DNA of 64,000 nucleotides from Anniella stebbinsi (Eukaryota > Chordata > Lepidosauria > Squamata > Anniellidae), in assembly GCA_029215795.1 (NCBI GenBank), contig JARDYH010000002.1, positions 364,772,973 through 364,836,972 of the forward strand, written 5' to 3'. Position numbers and translations under genes: made by a program. This document shows positions 33,961-45,359 of the stretch, in pieces. How positions within the stretch are numbered: the stretch's first letter is position 1; the number at the start of each line of letters is the position of its first letter. Under the pieces are notes generated by a model that did not search any database, had not been told where the DNA came from, and saw only the letters and a program-made list of their open reading frames with translations.

Positions 33961-33994
33961 TACAAAAAGCTTTTGGTCTTTCCTCCATTGCTAG

Positions 33995-34078
33995 AATACA
34001 ATGGGGGGGGGGGGGGGGAGAGAAGTGAAACTGCTTGGCAGGAAGTTCAGGGTTCAGGATGGTCAACCCCCCCCCCCA
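33995..34078. repeat. Poly-G and poly-C tracts
   Basis: A G run at about 34002-34018 and a C run at about 34067-34077, roughly 50 bp apart. Confidence 0.9.
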
Positions 34079-34138
34079 AGGTCTGGTAATCATTTCTAAT
34101 TACTGCAAGGGGAGAGGGGACCATCAGTGTGCAGAAAT

Positions 34139-34678
34139 TAGTGCTGTGCTGAAAATTTTGATCATTCCATTTTCGGTATTATGTGGGCAGTGGGGGGAAA
34201 TGAAAACTCTGGCAAAAGAGGCTGTGAGGGGTGAGAATTTGGGGGGGATTCTTGGGGAGAGGGAAAGGGTTTCTACATATCTTTTTAAGTGTAGGAAGTT
34301 TTGAGGGGTTTTCTCTCTCTCTATATTTTTAAACACCTCCGGCACTTGCAAGAGCCTAGGAGTTCTTCCTGAATGCCTATTGGAGAGCATGAGGTTACAT
34401 GGTCTCCGATAGGCATTCAGGAAGAGCTGCTAGACTCCTTCACGTGCCGGGGCTATTTTGTTTTGGTTTTAATAGTAAATTAAAAAAAAGAAAGAAAGAC
34501 GACTCCTCAACCACCAGCTACACTTAAAAAGGTATGTAAAAATCCTGTCCCCTCCTCAAGAAGAAAATTCTCCAAAATTCTCCCCTTCCTTGTGAAAGAG
34601 GCAAACAAAAACAATGCCTTCTTTTGCAGGGAGCGAAAAGGTTCCCGAAAATAGGGGGCAGGATTGGGCACAGCACTA
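34139..34678. mobile_element. 540-bp foldback hAT-like element
   Basis: Exact 8-bp target duplication GCAGAAAT (34131-34138 and 34679-34686). Terminal inverted repeat TAGTGCTGTGC. The two halves are complementary for much of their length, including TTTTTAAGTGTAG and inverse. The centre is a strong hairpin: arms 34336-34388 and 34398-34451 (CTTCCTGAATGCCTAT), loop about 10 nt. No coding capacity. Confidence 0.88.
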
Positions 34679-35028
34679 GCAGAAATACAGGCTCACAAGC
34701 CAGCCTGGCCAACTCCAGCAACTGAAAGATCCTCCGCTGTCACTGTTTCACTGCCCCTTTCCCAGTGGAAAGGTTTGGAGGGGCTTCTTTTGAGGGGGGC
34801 TGCCAGGGGAGCAGAGGAAGATCCCACAGTTAGATAGACACAAAGCTGAATCTCCCTCTAGCATTCCATTGACAATGGAGTGACATCCTTTGAAAGTGCT
34901 TGGACCAGAGGCACCGCCATATCTCGGCTGCCACATCAGGCCATTTTTGGAGTTAAGCATTTTCACAAATAAATATCTTTGTGTCGATTTTCTTGAAACC
35001 TATTCCTATCAGAACTTCTGTATTTCAG

Positions 35029-35348
35029 TAGGCTGACCATATGAAAAGGAGGATAGTGACCATGTAACTTTAACAGTTGTAGAGAAAAGGGAATTTCAGC
35101 CAGTGTCATTTGTATGCAATTAGTTCCTGGTGAAATTCCCTCTTCATCACAACAGTTAAAGTTGCAGGCACTATACTAGAGTGACCATATACAAAAGAAG
35201 GCAGGGCCCCTGCACCTTTAACTGTTGTGATGATGAGGGAATTTCACCAGGAACTAATTGCATACAAATGACACCAGCTGAAATTCCCTTTTCTCTACAA
35301 CTGTTAAAGTGACATGAGCCCTGTCCTCCTTTTCATAGGGTCAGCCTA
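35029..35348. mobile_element. Palindromic hAT-like MITE, copy 2
   Basis: Left end TAGGCTGACCATATG, inverse right end TAGGCTGACCCTATG. Arms of about 130 bp (TTTAACAGTTGTAGAGAAAA, GGGAATTTCAGCCAGTGTCA and inverses) flank an asymmetric centre. GTATTTCA occurs at 35020-35027 and 35349-35356, one extra base separating it from the left end. Confidence 0.85.
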
Positions 35349-35372
35349 GTATTTCAAATCTTAGGAGCTGAG

Positions 35373-35403
35373 AGAGAGAGGGTGGGGAGAGAAAGAAAGA
35401 GAG

Positions 35404-35448
<45 letters not shown>
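35373..35448. repeat. (GA)n microsatellite
   Basis: GAGA/GAAAGA run of about 75 bp. Confidence 0.95.
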
Positions 35449-36204
35449 ATTGCAATTTTTTCCAATGCCTCCACGGTTTTTTACCAGCACGTCAAGCTTA
35501 TGATCCCTTTCACCTAAACAGCTGATCTTTCACTCCTTCGCTCCTCCACTCCACTCTTCTCCACCCCACCCCACCCCTCCCCTTCTCTTTCTCCCTCCAG
35601 TCAGATCCTGGCTGATGAGCACTTCAACCAGACTGCCATTCTGCCAGGCAAAAATGGCACGACCCTTTTGTCTGGTTCTTTGGGGGCATCGAGGGAGTAC
35701 AATCCTGTCTCTGCAGAGATTCAGGGGTCATATAATTTTAAAAATGTCTTTCGAGCCTGGGATGCAAGGTTTGGGTTTTATATTGAGGCTTGGAGCCGGC
35801 TGCTGGGAGAGATGGCTTTCCCCTGCCAGGACCTGATGCAACCCATTCAAGACCCCAGTTCCTTTAAAACTACACGGAGGCTTAGGGCACATTAAATGCA
35901 CTTAGGGAAAATAATCCAGACTTTCAGCGTCCTAGGAAAGGCTGGGGAAGAGGCGGGGTGTCAGCAGGACAGGCACAGCATCCTGGGAGTCCCGTGCTGC
36001 AAATCCGCACACCAGGCATGGAAAGAGCGCTCAATCTCTGGTGGGATGGAGCTCGAAGGGCATAACAGCCTCTGCAAGGTGACTCAGGAACAAGTCCTGC
36101 TAAGTTCAGTGGAGCTTCCTCCCAACTCAGTAGAGAATGCCATCTTCAGGGCATTCACAAGGCCAAGGTGCTGTCAAACATCCAAGACGATTAAAGGCAA
36201 AGTG
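35449..36204. other. Unassigned sequence
   Basis: No recognised repeat. Short plus-strand frames at 35615-35836 and 35896-36213 have no domain signature. Confidence 0.4.
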
Positions 36205-36330
36205 TGTATCTAACAATGGAGGCTGGTGCCTCCGATCTCGTTGGGGTGTTGAATTCACTCTGGGTTACTGTCGGAACAAGTCAAAAGTCGCTACCCAAAG
36301 GAGCTACCCGAGAGCTGGAACCCAGAATGC
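36205..36330. mobile_element. Truncated CAGTGGAGGCTGG-type hAT MITE
   Basis: CAATGGAGGCTGGTGCCTCC followed by TTGAATTCACTCTGGGTTAC matches the left arm of 49166-49370. The right arm is missing or decayed. Confidence 0.55.
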
Positions 36331-37015
36331 CCTTTGCTGCTTCTCATTTGCATCTTATTTCACAAGTGTTTTGGATTTTGAAGCTAATTGGCATGTTGTT
36401 GTAGGTGCTCCGCACAACTGCTTTGCCTTATCTACTTCAGATCTGAGCATCCAATACTGGTTCTGCTGGTCTTATATAACTTGCTTACTACAGCACTAAG
36501 TCGCTTGCCAGCCTGTTCAGCTGCCATTCTGCCCCTCTCCCTGATTAATCTGCATAGCCAATTTGTCCAGCCCAAATTTAAGAATGCGTTGCTAACCTCA
36601 TTAGCTTCAGTTAAAATACTATAAATCATGAGTGGGTAGCTTTTCTTCTGTTAAGTGACAGAATCCCTTGGGGGCCACATAGCCATGGCAGGTGGGGGTG
36701 AGGCCAGCAGTGGGTGAAGCCAGATCCAGAAGTGGGCGGGGCATCTCTCCTCACACTCTTTCATGCCCCTCCTTCTTTCTCTTTCCCTTCTCCCTCCCCC
36801 CCCCCCTCTCATTGGGCTATTGAAAGAAGGACAGATTGGTCTTGCCAGAATCTAAACTGAGTAATAATGGGTGAACATGTCCCAGGTAAATTTGATACCC
36901 AGAAAGTAAGAAATTTGCCGCGTGAACTTGGACTAGGGTCCCCCTTTAATACAAAATCCCATTCAGTCTACGCAGGGTTTTGTGCTGGTGCATCAAGGTG
37001 CATCTTGGGAGCTGT
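36331..37015. other. Unassigned sequence
   Basis: Contains a C-rich tract near 36795. No genes or repeats recognised. Confidence 0.4.
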
Positions 37016-37019
37016 GGTT

Positions 37020-37050
<31 letters not shown>
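37020..37050. repeat. (ATG)n microsatellite
   Basis: About ten ATG units, abutting the minus-strand L2 tail. Confidence 0.95.
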
Positions 37051-37053
<3 letters not shown>

Positions 37054-37920
37054 ATTGCAAAGCTCTCTGGGCAGTTTACAAAAATTAAAAACACTGAATA
37101 TTAAAAAAAGTGATATACAAAATTTAAACAGCATAAAAAGCATAAAACAGATGATAAATACAATATCCATTTCAAACAACTATTCTGGGTCAAACAACAA
37201 CAACAAAACCCTCAACATATGCTGTTAAATGCCTGGGAGAAAAGAAAAGTTTTGACCTGGCGCCAAAAAGATAACAATGTTGGCACCAGGCGAGCCTCGT
37301 TGGGGAGATCATTCCAGACTTGGAGGGCCACCACTGAAAAGGCCTTCTCCCTTGTTACCATCTTCTGAGCTTCCCTCGGAGTAGGCACATGGAGGAGGAC
37401 CTTAGATGTTGAGCGTAGTGTACGGGTAGGTTCATGTCGGGAGAGGTGTTCCATCAGGTATAGTGGTCTCAAGCCGTGAAAGGCTTTATAGGTTAAAAAA
37501 CCAGCACCTTGAATCCAGCTCAGAAACGTACAAGCAGCCAATGCAAGCAGGCCGAGTAGGTCTTATATGCTCGAACCTTCTGGTCCCAGTTATCAATCTG
37601 GCCGCTGCATTTTGCACAAGCTGCAGCTTCCGAACCATCTTCAAAGGCAGCCCCCCATAGAGCGCATTGCAGTAATCCAATTTGGAGATTACCAGAGCAA
37701 AGACAACTGAAGCAAGGTTATCCTTGTCCAGATAGGGGCACAGCTGGGCCACCAACCGAAGTTGGTAGAAGGCACTCCGTGCCACCGAGGCCACCTGAGC
37801 CTGAAGTGACAGAGATGGTTCTAGGAGAACCCCCAAGCTACGAACCCGCTCCTTCAAGGGGAGTGCAACCCCATCCAGAACAGGTTGAAGACCCTCCATC
37901 TGGTTTGGGATCAAGTAATG
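37045..37920 (-). mobile_element. L2-clade LINE 3' part, minus strand
   Basis: Minus-strand frames give RSLGVLLEPSLSLQAQVASV, LDYCNALYGGLPLK and LVQNAAARLITGTRRFEHI, then after a frameshift SRHEPTRTLRSTSK and AFSVVALQVWNDLPNEA. Close to the 25441-30148 copy. It shows CGA where that copy has the premature TGA. 5'-truncated near the peptide MEGLQPVLDGV. The 3' UTR ends in the ATG repeat. Confidence 0.88.
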
Positions 37921-38751
37921 CAGCATAATGTCATACGTCACCATGTTGTGCCCCTTTCTGATTGGTTCTTTTCATCATTTACCCATGTAATGATGTCATA
38001 TGACATTTACTCACCATCACCAATTGCTAGTATGAAGGTTGGCTCCACAAAGTCCTCCTCTTTCTCAAGGAACCAGACTGTGGGCAGCACCAATTATGAC
38101 AAAGGAAGCAGCTAAGGAGGTTTTATTGGTGGTGGGGGGGGAGATCTAGGCAATAGGCTGACTGAAAATTTGGGGAAGGGATCTGAATTTCACAGTTCCG
38201 AACCGAAAAGTGAATTCATAATGCATTGATCCAGGTCAGGTGAGTTTTGACCAATGAGCCAACTAATTCCAAAATTCGGTGGCATCTCTAAAACTGAGCT
38301 GAGCAAACAGGTGGCCCTCTGTAGAGATATATTTGTAGAAACCTGCCTTCACATAACATACAGTACTAGCAGTAATATGGCGCTTCTGTTACATGACAAT
38401 TTATATGACTTGTTAACCAGCCTGTTACATTTGTTCTGTGATGCACTTTTGTTTATACCTGGGGTTAGCAGAAGGCAGATCACCAGGATAATTTGCAGTA
38501 GGATTTCTGACTCCCACTTTTTTTAATAACAGGAGCAACAAAATGGCCCAGCATAATTTATACTGTTGATATGAAGGAAGTTTGTTGGACCATTTACGTA
38601 AATAGCAGAGGCACTATTTTTATGCAAAATGGTGGCCCACTGAGAACCAGGGATCCCTGTGCTTGCCTGACTTGGCATGCACTGAGTCAGGCAAGCACGG
38701 GGATCCTGGCGCCTGGAGCTCGAGCCCCAACTGGACTCCTGTGACATCATA
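37921..38751. other. Unassigned sequence
   Basis: A patch near 38165-38290 (GGGATCTGAATTTCAC, CCAAAATTCGG) resembles the AT-rich hAT MITEs but borders are not visible. Otherwise nothing. Confidence 0.35.
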
Positions 38752-39255
38752 GAATCAATCATATCATAGAGTAGAATTGGAAGGGGCCTATAAGGCCATG
38801 GAGTCCAACCCCTTGCTCAGTGCAGGAATCTACTTTAAACCTGCCCGACAGATGGATGTTCAGCTGCCTCTTGAATGCCTCCAGTGTGGGAGGGGCCATG
38901 ACCTCCCCAGGTAATTTGTTCCATTGTCATACTGCTCTAACAGTCAGGAAGTTTTTCCTGATGTCCAGCTGGAATCTGGCTTCTTGTAACTTGAGCCCAT
39001 TATTCAGAGTCCTGCACTCTGGGATGATCGAGAAGAGATCCTGGCCCTCCTCTGTGTGACAACCTTTCAAGTATTTGAAGAGTGCTATCACGTCTCCCCT
39101 CAATCTTCTCTTCTGCAGGCTAAACAAGCCTAGTTCTTTCAGTCTCTCCTCATAGGGCTTTGTTTCCAGGCCCCTGATCATCCTCGTTGCCCTCCTCTGA
39201 ACACGCTCCAGCTTGTCTGCATCCTTCTTGAAGTGTGGTGCCCAGAACTGTGCCA
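38752..39255 (-). mobile_element. CR1 LINE 3' end, minus strand
   Basis: Plus-strand text starts ATAGAGTAGAATTGGAAGGG and ATGGAGTCCAACCCC, passing CATACTGCTCTAACAGTCAG. The minus-strand translation reads [38 protein letters not shown] and [13 protein letters not shown], the ORF2 C-terminus. A long partial frame survives. Confidence 0.9.
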
Positions 39256-41484
39256 AATCACATCTCTAAAGACTATGACTCCCATTGAATTCTGGTACTC
39301 AAATTCTGAGAGTCAGGATTCTTTAATTCTAAGCATACATCTTTCTCATCAGGACAGTCTTGAAGTTCTAACCCAAAAATAACGTCACTCCTGAAGCTTG
39401 AAATCTGCCCGCCATGCAAGACCTGGAAGCAATTAATGCCTGGATGACTGGAAAGGTATTTCTTCAAACAAGGGCTACAGAACCTCAGGCCTGGCAGGTC
39501 ACATGCAGGACCAGCACATTGGAGTTCCCCTGGACCCACCCCCTTCCTATCACCACACCCCCTTTCCCCCAACCAATGGGTGGTTCCCCAGCTTTTGTAG
39601 AGTCTCCCCCACCCCACTCTAAAAGGTTGAAATGTCTCTCCTAAAGCTGAGTTACCGGCAACAAAAACCTTAAGCTAAAATAGGCTGGCAGTTGGGGCAT
39701 TTTGGCCCTGCCCACCCCTGGAATATGGCCCCATAGAGCTTCTCCAAAATGGAATGCAGCCCTCGGGATCCAACACCCCTGCTTTATACAGTGAAATAAG
39801 CAGTCTTTGGCAGAGTCCTCAAGAGAGCGGAGGTCTTTGAAACTAACCCCCATTAGGCTCAGGTTCCCCACTTAACAGACATGGTAGATGTGGAAAGGGT
39901 GCTGGATATTGCTGCACATGAAAGACACATCAAGTGTGCCTGGGACTATTCTCCACCAGCCCACCCTGCCCAATTAGCAGTCTGAAGCAGGGGTGGGTAG
40001 GGGTGACAGAAAGAGCCCATATGTGACGGTAGTGTCACTGTGTGATTTGAGGTGCAATCCAATGCATGGTTAAGAGTTGTGGGCCTTTTTTCTGTCTAAA
40101 CCTGCATAGGATTGTGCCCTTAGTCACCAGGAGCTCCTTCAGATGGGGGAGGGGAATTGTGTTGTTGTGCTTCAGTTTGAAGGATTAAGGAGAAAGGAGG
40201 AACAGCTGAGCTTGGAGTTGTTTGGGTAGTGGCCCTTCATGGCAGCAGGCAGAAGCCAGCTGCAGGCCAGCACAGCTGACAACATTTCCTAATCACCATC
40301 CTCCCCATAAAAGACATGCCAACAGTGATAGGCGGTGTTGGAAGCAATTATTGTTCTCGGTACTTCGTCTTCATCGCTTGCATGCCAGCTCTTTGATCTT
40401 GCCTGGACATAACCTGACCTTGGACTGGACTCTGACTACTCTTTGGCACATTCCTGAACCCAGTCTTGTTTGGCCCAGTTTCTGATGCATACTTTGGCCT
40501 TCAATCACAGACTGTTTATTGATGTTCCCTCCTGCTTCTCTAGTCAATGCCGGTGAATTATGACACGTGTTTCCCTACCGTCACGTACCGTTGTTCTGCT
40601 CCCCGCTTCACTTCCGTATTAAGAATAAGCTCAAATTACACAGGGAAGTGTGCAGAGACCACATGGCCCTAATAGAACAATGGGAACAGCCACCCTTTAT
40701 AGTGGATCTGTCCTGCGTACAGCAGGAAATCCCAACAAATCCTGACTTATTTTTTAAAAGTCGGGTTTACTGAGGCTTATTTAAAAATGGGAAAACTGGC
40801 AAATGGAGTGGAAAATGCGCGGCAGGATCACTGCGTCATCAAAATGTCCCACGAAGAACTGTAAGTGCCTAGTTGTGAGCGTGCAATAAAATGCTCAACT
40901 GATATTGCGCTAGATCTGTGATGCAGAACTTCAAATTTGGGGTCCAAATCAGGCCTCAGAATTCCCCAGATGGTCGTGCTCAGTCCCACTTTCCTGAGTT
41001 AGCTCTTCCTTCCTTCCTTCCGGTTAAACTGACTACTGACTGTCAACATGCATGATCTGGATGTCAACCAGCATTTAGACTGGCAGCTCAGAATCAATGG
41101 AGATCTCCATACGTAATGTACCATTGGTAAAATGCAGCTGCCTGTCCAGGACATTTGACATAATTTAATCTCCCATGATAAGAGGCCAGAAATGTTAGGG
41201 AAGAGTTAGTCAAGCATGGGAGATTCTTTGGTTGGATTTTATGTCTTAAAAGTCTCTAGGAATGATGGGAAATTTCAGACTGAGGATTTTCACGCATCAC
41301 AAGAGGTGCTTCCAGATGAGGCCATAATGTGCCATCGCTCCACCCCGGGCAAGGAATTTGGCAGCGTGTCCAGATGACATTGTCATCCGTATGTAACCCT
41401 TCTGTGTTTTGTCACTACCTTCTCCATCTTTTTTCTTACTGTGGAAAATCTGTTAAGCAAGACAAACTAGCTGCACAAAGCCTT
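39256..41484. other. Mostly unassigned; one dispersed repeat
   Basis: The stretch 39535-39790 (TAAGCTAAAATAGGCTGGCA and GGTTGAAATGTCTCTCC words) matches 53521-53760, so it is a dispersed repeat of unknown class. A short GTGCAATCCAATGC repeat is at 40050. The rest has no recognised features. Confidence 0.45.
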
Positions 41485-41489
41485 ACGAT

Positions 41490-42465
41490 CGGGATGTATG
41501 AGAAAATAGTTTCAGTTTGCTTTGGATCAGGATTTTATCCAGTTCGCACATTCTGGACTGAACATGTGCTCAGATGCAATCTGTGGTCAAAATCTGTACA
41601 CGTCTAAGCTTGCAATGTAATTCATGGAACCGGGGTGGGGGGGAGTTCAACAAGATGCCTACTGGTCCCCCCCCCCACTCTATTCGGCACTGGTTAGGCC
41701 TCATCTTGAGTTTTGTGTCCAGTTCTGGGCACCACACTTCAAGAAGGATACAGACAAGCTTGAGGGGGTTCAGAGGAGGGCAACAAGGATGATTAGGGGT
41801 CTCTCAAAGCCCTATGAGGAGAGACTGAAAGAACTGGGCATGTTTAGCCTGGAGAAAAGAAGACTGAGGGGAGACATGATAGCCCTCTTCAAATACTTGA
41901 AAGGTTGTCACACAGAGGAGGGCCAGGATCTCTGCTCAGTCACCCCAGAGTGCAGGACACGGAACAATGGGCTGAAGTCACAGGAAGCCAGATTCCGGCT
42001 GGACATCAGGAAAAACTTCCTGACTGTTAGAGCAGTACGACGATGGAACCAATGACCTAGGGAGGTTGTGAGCTCTCCCACCCTAGAGGCCTTCAAGAGG
42101 CAGCTGGACAGCCGTCTGTCAGGTCTGCTTTAAGGTGGATTTCTGCATTGAGCAGGGGGTTGGACTTGATGGCCTTGCAAGGCCCCTTCCAACTCTACTA
42201 TTCTATGATTCTATGATTTCTAAACAAGTACATTTCAAAATCGTGCACAAATACATGTTAATCATGGGAGAAGAACACATATATTTCAAAATAAGTGCAT
42301 TTCAAAATGTGTACATTTGATGTGTAAATTTGGGTGAAATACGCATGAAAAATATGTGTAGATTTTCATGCAAACAAAAAAACTGATACAACTCAAGTCA
42401 GAACGTGATTCGAAATGGAATTCGGAGACCTTCAGCCAGCTCAGGTTTTGCTGATTCGCCCATCT
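41490..42465. mobile_element. AT-rich hAT-like MITE interrupted by CR1
   Basis: Left piece 41490-41640 (CGGGATGTATGAG, TTCGCACATTCTGGACTGAA, CTTGCAATGTAATTCATGG) and right piece 42220-42465 (AAATGTGTACATTTGATG, ATTCGAAATGGAATTCGGAG) together equal the arrangement at 946-1363. The CR1 copy between them is therefore a later insertion. Confidence 0.7.
41660..42220 (+). mobile_element. CR1 LINE 3' end
   Basis: A nearly open ORF2 C-terminus is readable: [33 protein letters not shown] text, [20 protein letters not shown], then [18 protein letters not shown] and stop at about 42055. The 3' UTR ends ATTCTATGATTCTATG. One of the best preserved CR1 tails here. A poly-C tract near 41668 is at or beside the 5' border. 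Confidence 0.92.
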
Positions 42466-42470
42466 GTATC

Positions 42471-43399
42471 TCGCAATTGCCAGCGCTAGGAACAGTGATC
42501 ATAATATGATTTGCTCCAGTTCTAATGACTCTTGTGACCTCTTTCTCTCCTGCCCCTGGTACTATATGCAGAAAATATTAGAAGTAGTCTTTGAAACCAC
42601 CCAGATCCCCGATCATAAAACTTCTCTGTGAAGGTGGGGGTGGACCAGAAATTTCCATCGTGTTCTTCGGCCTTTGTCAGTCTCCCCCAGACTTAAAAAC
42701 AGCAGAAGCAGATGACTCACTGCATTTCAAACCCACCTACGCACATTCTCCAGACATAGTTTCTGGAGCCACCTGAATACTGCGGGTCCAAGAGGCCCTG
42801 AGATCGAAATACTTTTGACCAAACAGTTGTGCCTGGTTCAAGCTTGGTCTCCGACAACGCATTGTGCCTTTTTTGTTTTCGGTTTCAGCTGTCAGTGGGT
42901 CTTGAAACCTTGTGGCCAGAGGCTTGGACCTGACCTTCCAAGCTCTTCAGAACCGGCCGCGTGAAGGGCTCAGAGCTTCCATCAAGCTATAAAGGAAAGG
43001 ACGTACAACATCAGCCTCTGTAATGGGCAGGCTGTGTAAATACTCTGAATTGGCCAAGCCTGCTGTAACCACTTGGGAGACTGGTCTTCTCCATTGTCTG
43101 GACATCATCTAGTCCCCTGCTGTGTGCCAGCTTCAGTTGTGTGTGTCTGTGTGTGGTTGGGGTGGAGGTAGAAATAGGGGGTGGGGTGCATGTCCCCATG
43201 TACTGAACTGTTAGATGAAACAGTGTGCAGTGTGCAGCTGAGGAATTTCACACATCCTCCATACATGCATACATACACACACAGGTTTGTGCCCTGATGT
43301 GTATGGAGTCTGCATCCTTTTCCCTTACATTCTTTGATGGACAGCGCGATGGATATGTCAGGTAAGGCTATATTCAAGGCCAAACCGTGATGGTAGCTT
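42471..43399. other. Unassigned sequence
   Basis: No recognisable genes or repeats. Confidence 0.4.
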
Positions 43400-43857
43400 T
43401 GCATGCCCACAACAGGACGTATCTGTCCATCCAGACAAGGACATGTGAGGAATTCAGTCCATCTTGTTTTCCTATGTGTTTACCCAATTCACACCTTCTG
43501 GGTGTAAACGCTGCCCTGAATGCAATTTGCAGTGGAAATCCGTACATTCCAAAGCTTGCGATGAATTCCGCCGAGCAAAAATGCAATGCCTTTGACAACA
43601 TACACACAGTTGAAAGATGAGCGAAGAAAAATGTGTACATTTCCAAAATGCACACAAACATAATTTAGTCAATGGGTGCTTGCATCCAAAAATGTGTACA
43701 TCAGCCCATACATCAAGATGCTTGTTATAAAAAATACATACTACGTTTTGCATAGTTTTCTTCCTTTTTCGAATTGCCAATGCATGGAAAACGAGATGGG
43801 ATGAGCTTGCCTCAAAACCCCCGACACTCTTGGTGAGGCTGGTGCATCCATCCCTGT
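43400..43857. mobile_element. AT-rich hAT-like MITE
   Basis: CACACCTTCTGGGTGTAAAC, TGCAATTTGCAGTGG, AAATGTGTACATTTCC and the end GTGCATCCATCCCTG match the 946 and 41490 family. Borders approximate. Confidence 0.5.
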
Positions 43858-44099
43858 TTGAGATAATGCCATGTTAGGCAGTGGTCCTGAGTCACAGTCC
43901 CACCTCAGTCGAAGACCAGCTCTAGCAGCTCCACAGCGCCTGCAAGTGGCATAAGTGGGTGTGCCAGGTGGCTGTGGGAAGTGGCCATGGGGGGAGGGAG
44001 GCTGGCCAAAGAGTAGCAGAGGACAACGGTATCTAGCAGGCCATGCCGGAGGGGCAGGACTGTTGAGGAGACAATGGAGCAGCTGCAGAGTGAGGCTTG

Positions 44100-44329
44100 T
44101 AGGGTGACCAACTGTCAGGATTTCCCTGGATTTGTCCTGGTTTTTGTTCTATCCTGGGTGTCTGGGTTTTTGTGTGTGTAACTTTCTATAATGTCCTAGA
44201 ATGACTCACTTTCCCCTCTAAGGCTGCCATTAGCATGGCAGGGGGGAATGATGCACATTCTGGAGGCATATCACCCCCACACACACACTGCTCGTCCTCT
44301 TTTTTGGTTTTCCACATATGGTCATCCTA
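44100..44329. mobile_element. hAT-like MITE, TAGGGTGACC ends
   Basis: Left TAGGGTGACCAACTGTCAGG, inverse right TAGGATGACCATATGTGG. Flanking GAGGCTTG (44092-44099) and GAGGCTAC (44330-44337) match 6 of 8, a decayed target duplication. The right part (CTCTTTTTTGGTTTTCCA) resembles the right end of 13966-17050. Confidence 0.75.
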
Positions 44330-44599
44330 GAGGCTACTCCAGAGGAGCGGGGTTGAGCTATGCGGGACTGTTGGCTTAGGGGCTACAGGAAGCATCGCCC
44401 ATGTGAGGGCTCCGGGCTGTCAGGCCCTGGCCTGAGCAGGGCCGAACAGCGACAGGGAGGGAGCGAGGGAGGGAGAGACCAGCTGATGTACAGGCAGGGC
44501 AACAGGAGTAGTTGGTTGCAGTGACAGTGATGGGGAGTCACCCTGTGCAGAAACATCACTCTGCTAAGTGTCCCTCAGTGAGGGCTATTGAAGCAGCCA

Positions 44600-44905
44600 G
44601 GCTAGGATGCCCACTAGTCAATTTCCAAGTCCAGGCATCAGAGGCCACCGATTTGCATAACATCTGCCCATGCTCATGTATATGTATAGATGTACATATC
44701 ATTGAAACAGAAATACAGCGCATTTCACCCTAGTGTGGAGGACTATGACCAGGTGGGCTGGGCATCTGCTGTCCAGGTGCTGTCGGTGGGCAACTTCAAG
44801 GCCATTTAGCTCTACCTTCGAATGGCTCTTCATTTTTAAACCGGACTTGGACTGGACCAGCCTTTCAAATAGAGGGCTGTAAAAGAAGACACCTGGCCAC
44901 TCTGA
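44600..44905. mobile_element. MITE related to 247-540
   Basis: Shares GATTTGCATAACATCTGC, TTTCACCCTAGTGTGGAGGA, CATCTGCTGTCCAGGTGCTG and AAAGAAGACACCTGGCCACT with 247-540 and 21417-21801. Confidence 0.6.
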
Positions 44906-45359
44906 AACCAGACCCAACCCCGAAAGCAGGTGACCTTCTGCGGTGAAAGACATGGACCCACCGAGATGGTTAATAAGTCTCTTTGCTGATTAAATCCATG
45001 GAGAGCCACAACTTGGGTGCCTCTCCCTCTTTGCTCAGCACACATTTCTCTGTGCCCTTCAGGCACAGGACCAGACGCCATCTGCATTGATGTTCCAACT
45101 GCCCCCCCCCCCTCCTTAAGCCTGGAGCTCTCCCTATTTTCCAACACATTTCCCAAATACGCTGCTGCCTTTAGTTTTTGCCTTGGGGGGGGGGGGTTCT
45201 GTGTTAAAACATTCCTTTACATTGCTGGAGTTGGGATTCTTCAAGGTGCAGATTCCTCCCCGTGATGGGGGGGCAGGCCAGGTCTGCAGAACGTCCCTGT
45301 GCAACAAAGTCTCAATCCTACATACACACACACACACCTTTTTTAAAATGTAAAAAAAA
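44906..45359. other. Unassigned sequence with poly-C and poly-G tracts
   Basis: C run near 45104 and G run near 45186; otherwise no features. Confidence 0.4.
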
